The position numbers and the translations under genes were made by a program. Below are positions 5,657 through 6,975 of a stretch of 6,975 bases of DNA, piece after piece. The stretch comes from an uncultured Thiotrichaceae bacterium (lineage in GTDB: Bacteria > Pseudomonadota > Gammaproteobacteria > Thiotrichales > Thiotrichaceae). Positions within the stretch are counted from its first letter, which is position 1. Every line of letters starts with the position of its first letter. The stretch spans positions 34,333 through 41,307 of the forward strand of contig CACVAV010000112.1 of NCBI GenBank assembly GCA_902727945.1, in the 5' to 3' direction. Under the pieces are notes generated by a model. The model worked only from the letters and a program-made list of their open reading frames with translations. It ran no database searches and was not told the DNA's origin.

Positions 5657-6867
5657 TGGCTGTCAATTTATTTCCACCTGAAAATTTATTACCGGTTGAT
5701 GGTGTGCGTTTGTCGGCAGTGTCTGCGGGCATTCGTTATCAGGGGCGGGATGATCTGGTTTTGATGGAGCTGGCTGAGGGCAGCCAGTGTGCTGCAGTTT
5801 TTACAAAAAATGCTTTTTGTGCAGCTCCGGTGATTGTGGCACGTGATCATTTGGCGGTGGCTTCGCCCAGGTATTTACTGATTAATTCAGGCAATGCCAA
5901 TGCAGGTACGGGTGAACAGGGTTTGCAGACAGCGAAAGCCACCTGTGTTGAATTGGCTAAGCTGCTGGATGATTGCCAGGCGGAGTCGGTTCTGCCGTTC
6001 TCAACCGGTGTTATTGGTGAGCAGTTGCCGCTTGAGTGCTTTCAGAACACATTGCCGTCTGCCATTGGGGCGCTGGCATCTGATCATTGGGCGCAGGCTG
6101 CTGCCGGTATTATGACTACTGACACGGTAGCGAAAGCCATCAGCCGTCAGGTTGAGCTGGATGGCGGTGTGGTAACCATTACCGGTGTATCCAAAGGTTC
6201 GGGGATGATTCATCCGAATATGGCGACTATGCTGGCTTATGTGGCTACAGATGCGATGGCTGGACAGGATACATTGCAGTCGTTGCTCACTGAAGTGACG
6301 AATGAAACCTTTAACTGCATTACAGTTGATGGTGATACCTCTACCAATGATGCGCTAATTCTGGCAGCGACCGGTCAGTCGGGCGTGCCGATCGCTGGCG
6401 CTAATCTTGTAGTATTTCGTCAGGCACTTCAGGAAGTTTGTTTGTATCTTGCACAGGCTATTGTGCGTGATGGTGAGGGTGCGACCAAATTTATCAGCAT
6501 TGATGTTGAGGACGCCGGGAGCCGTGATGAGGCACGTGCTGTCGGTGAAACAGTGGCATTGTCGCCATTGGTAAAAACCGCGATGTTTGCCAGTGACCCC
6601 AATTGGGGACGTATTCTTGCTGCGATTGGTCGCAGTCCTGTCGAAAACCTGGATGTCTCAAAAGTGACAGTTTGGTTGGGTGATACGCTGCTGGTTGAAA
6701 ATGGTCAGCCCGCCGCATCCTATACTGAAGAACAAGGGCAGCAAGTAATGAAGCGTGATGAAATCACTGTGCGCATTTCATTGGGGCGTGGTGATACTAA
6801 AGCGTCTACCTGGACTTGTGACTTTTCTTACGACTACGTCAAAATTAATGCCGAATACCGAAGCTAA
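5656..6867 (+). CDS. argJ: bifunctional glutamate N-acetyltransferase / ornithine acetyltransferase ArgJ
   Basis: ArgJ transfers the acetyl group from N-acetylornithine to glutamate, closing the acetyl cycle of arginine synthesis in the cytosol; many members can also use acetyl-CoA to start the pathway. The 403-residue protein has the family marks: oxyanion-hole STGVIGE (Thr117-Gly118), and the self-cleavage site in KGSGMIHPNMATML, where the precursor is expected to split between Ala190 and Thr191 so that Thr191 becomes the nucleophile of the beta chain. TVDGDTSTND, RDGEGATKF and SDPNWGRI are also typical, as is the C-terminal DYVKINAEYRS. The ATG shares its A with the secA stop (TAATG), so translation is probably coupled to secA. 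Only a weak AGG (5650-5652) precedes it. The mono- or bifunctional state cannot be told by eye. The following Nudix gene starts within its end. Confidence 0.97.
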   Translation: MAVNLFPPENLLPVDGVRLSAVSAGIRYQGRDDLVLMELAEGSQCAAVFTKNAFCAAPVIVARDHLAVASPRYLLINSGNANAGTGEQGLQTAKATCVELAKLLDDCQAESVLPFSTGVIGEQLPLECFQNTLPSAIGALASDHWAQAAAGIMTTDTVAKAISRQVELDGGVVTITGVSKGSGMIHPNMATMLAYVATDAMAGQDTLQSLLTEVTNETFNCITVDGDTSTNDALILAATGQSGVPIAGANLVVFRQALQEVCLYLAQAIVRDGEGATKFISIDVEDAGSRDEARAVGETVALSPLVKTAMFASDPNWGRILAAIGRSPVENLDVSKVTVWLGDTLLVENGQPAASYTEEQGQQVMKRDEITVRISLGRGDTKASTWTCDFSYDYVKINAEYRS

Positions 6868-6975
6868 TCCTGTTCCCATCAGTGACAATAGCGAGTGGCT
6901 GCATGTTGTAGCTGCTGTGATTTTAAATGACTCTGAAGATTCAGTCTTATTAGCGCGTCGCCCAAAAAATAAACA
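6848..6975 (+). CDS. mutT: MutT-type Nudix hydrolase, 5' part only
   Basis: Forty-two codons of an open frame begin at ATG 6848, inside the last 20 bases of argJ in another frame, and run off the window. After a short polar start (MPNTEANPVPISDN), the segment WLHVVAAVILNDSEDSVLLA and the ARRPKNK end match the first beta strands of MutT-type Nudix proteins, which just precede the Nudix box and GLWEFPGGK-like motif. These would lie beyond the window, so the catalytic residues cannot be checked. MutT hydrolyses 8-oxo-dGTP. A mutT-like gene follows argJ in Pseudomonas, where it is fused to a thiamine-phosphate synthase-like domain; whether that is so here cannot be seen. No ribosome binding site is evident, which fits coupling to argJ. 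Confidence 0.8.
   Translation, partial: MPNTEANPVPISDNSEWLHVVAAVILNDSEDSVLLARRPKNK

Noticed and set aside
4524..5732. Several open frames of about 80-107 codons on the minus strand inside secA and argJ
   Set aside because: They lie wholly or mostly within well-identified genes, have composition typical of reverse-strand shadows, and show no domain features.
1..6975. Mobile element, CRISPR array, tRNA or toxin-antitoxin system
   Set aside because: No transposase or integrase frames, terminal inverted repeats, spaced repeat arrays or cloverleaf-like sequences were seen. Gene order and protein sequences are those of core chromosome.

Overview
The window is a stretch of gammaproteobacterial core chromosome: the 3' flank of the division/cell wall (dcw) cluster. 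In order it holds lpxC (+), a DUF721/dciA-type gene (-), a membrane-anchored M23 peptidase gene (+), secA (+), argJ (+) and the first 42 codons of a mutT-type Nudix gene (+, cut by the window end). The same order is known from Pseudomonas (ftsZ, lpxC, DUF721, M23, secA, argJ, mutT), so ftsZ is expected just upstream of base 1. Protein sequences, moderate GC content and gene order all point to a gammaproteobacterium outside the enterics, which carry secM in front of secA. A methylotroph-like lineage is possible, but I cannot fix the genus from sequence alone.

Layout: 1-235 is a non-coding leader with short direct repeats, one good RNA hairpin (33-64) and a GT-rich stretch, ahead of lpxC (236-1153, GTG start). 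A hairpin with a T-rich tail follows lpxC at 1154-1200. dciA lies on the opposite strand (1634-1218), converging on lpxC and diverging from the M23 gene (1726-2688). The 91-bp divergent spacer begins with a 12-bp perfect palindrome that overlaps the dciA start codon. A 250-bp gap (2689-2938) with hairpins, a T6 run, a possible 20-codon leader ORF and a direct repeat precedes secA (2939-5656). secA, argJ and mutT are packed head to tail with overlaps of 1 and 20 bases, which suggests one transcript with coupled translation.

Functions: LpxC commits UDP-acyl-GlcNAc to lipid A; the M23 protein probably trims peptidoglycan from the periplasmic face of the inner membrane; SecA powers protein export; DciA is thought to load the DnaB replicative helicase; ArgJ recycles acetyl groups in arginine synthesis; MutT-type Nudix enzymes clean oxidised nucleotides. 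Envelope growth, secretion and replication genes are thus grouped, with arginine synthesis and nucleotide clean-up appended.

All catalytic residues I checked in LpxC, M23, SecA and ArgJ are present. There is no sign of mobile elements, CRISPR, tRNA or rRNA. I found no convincing new system; the points worth a second look are the untranslated regions around lpxC, dciA and secA.
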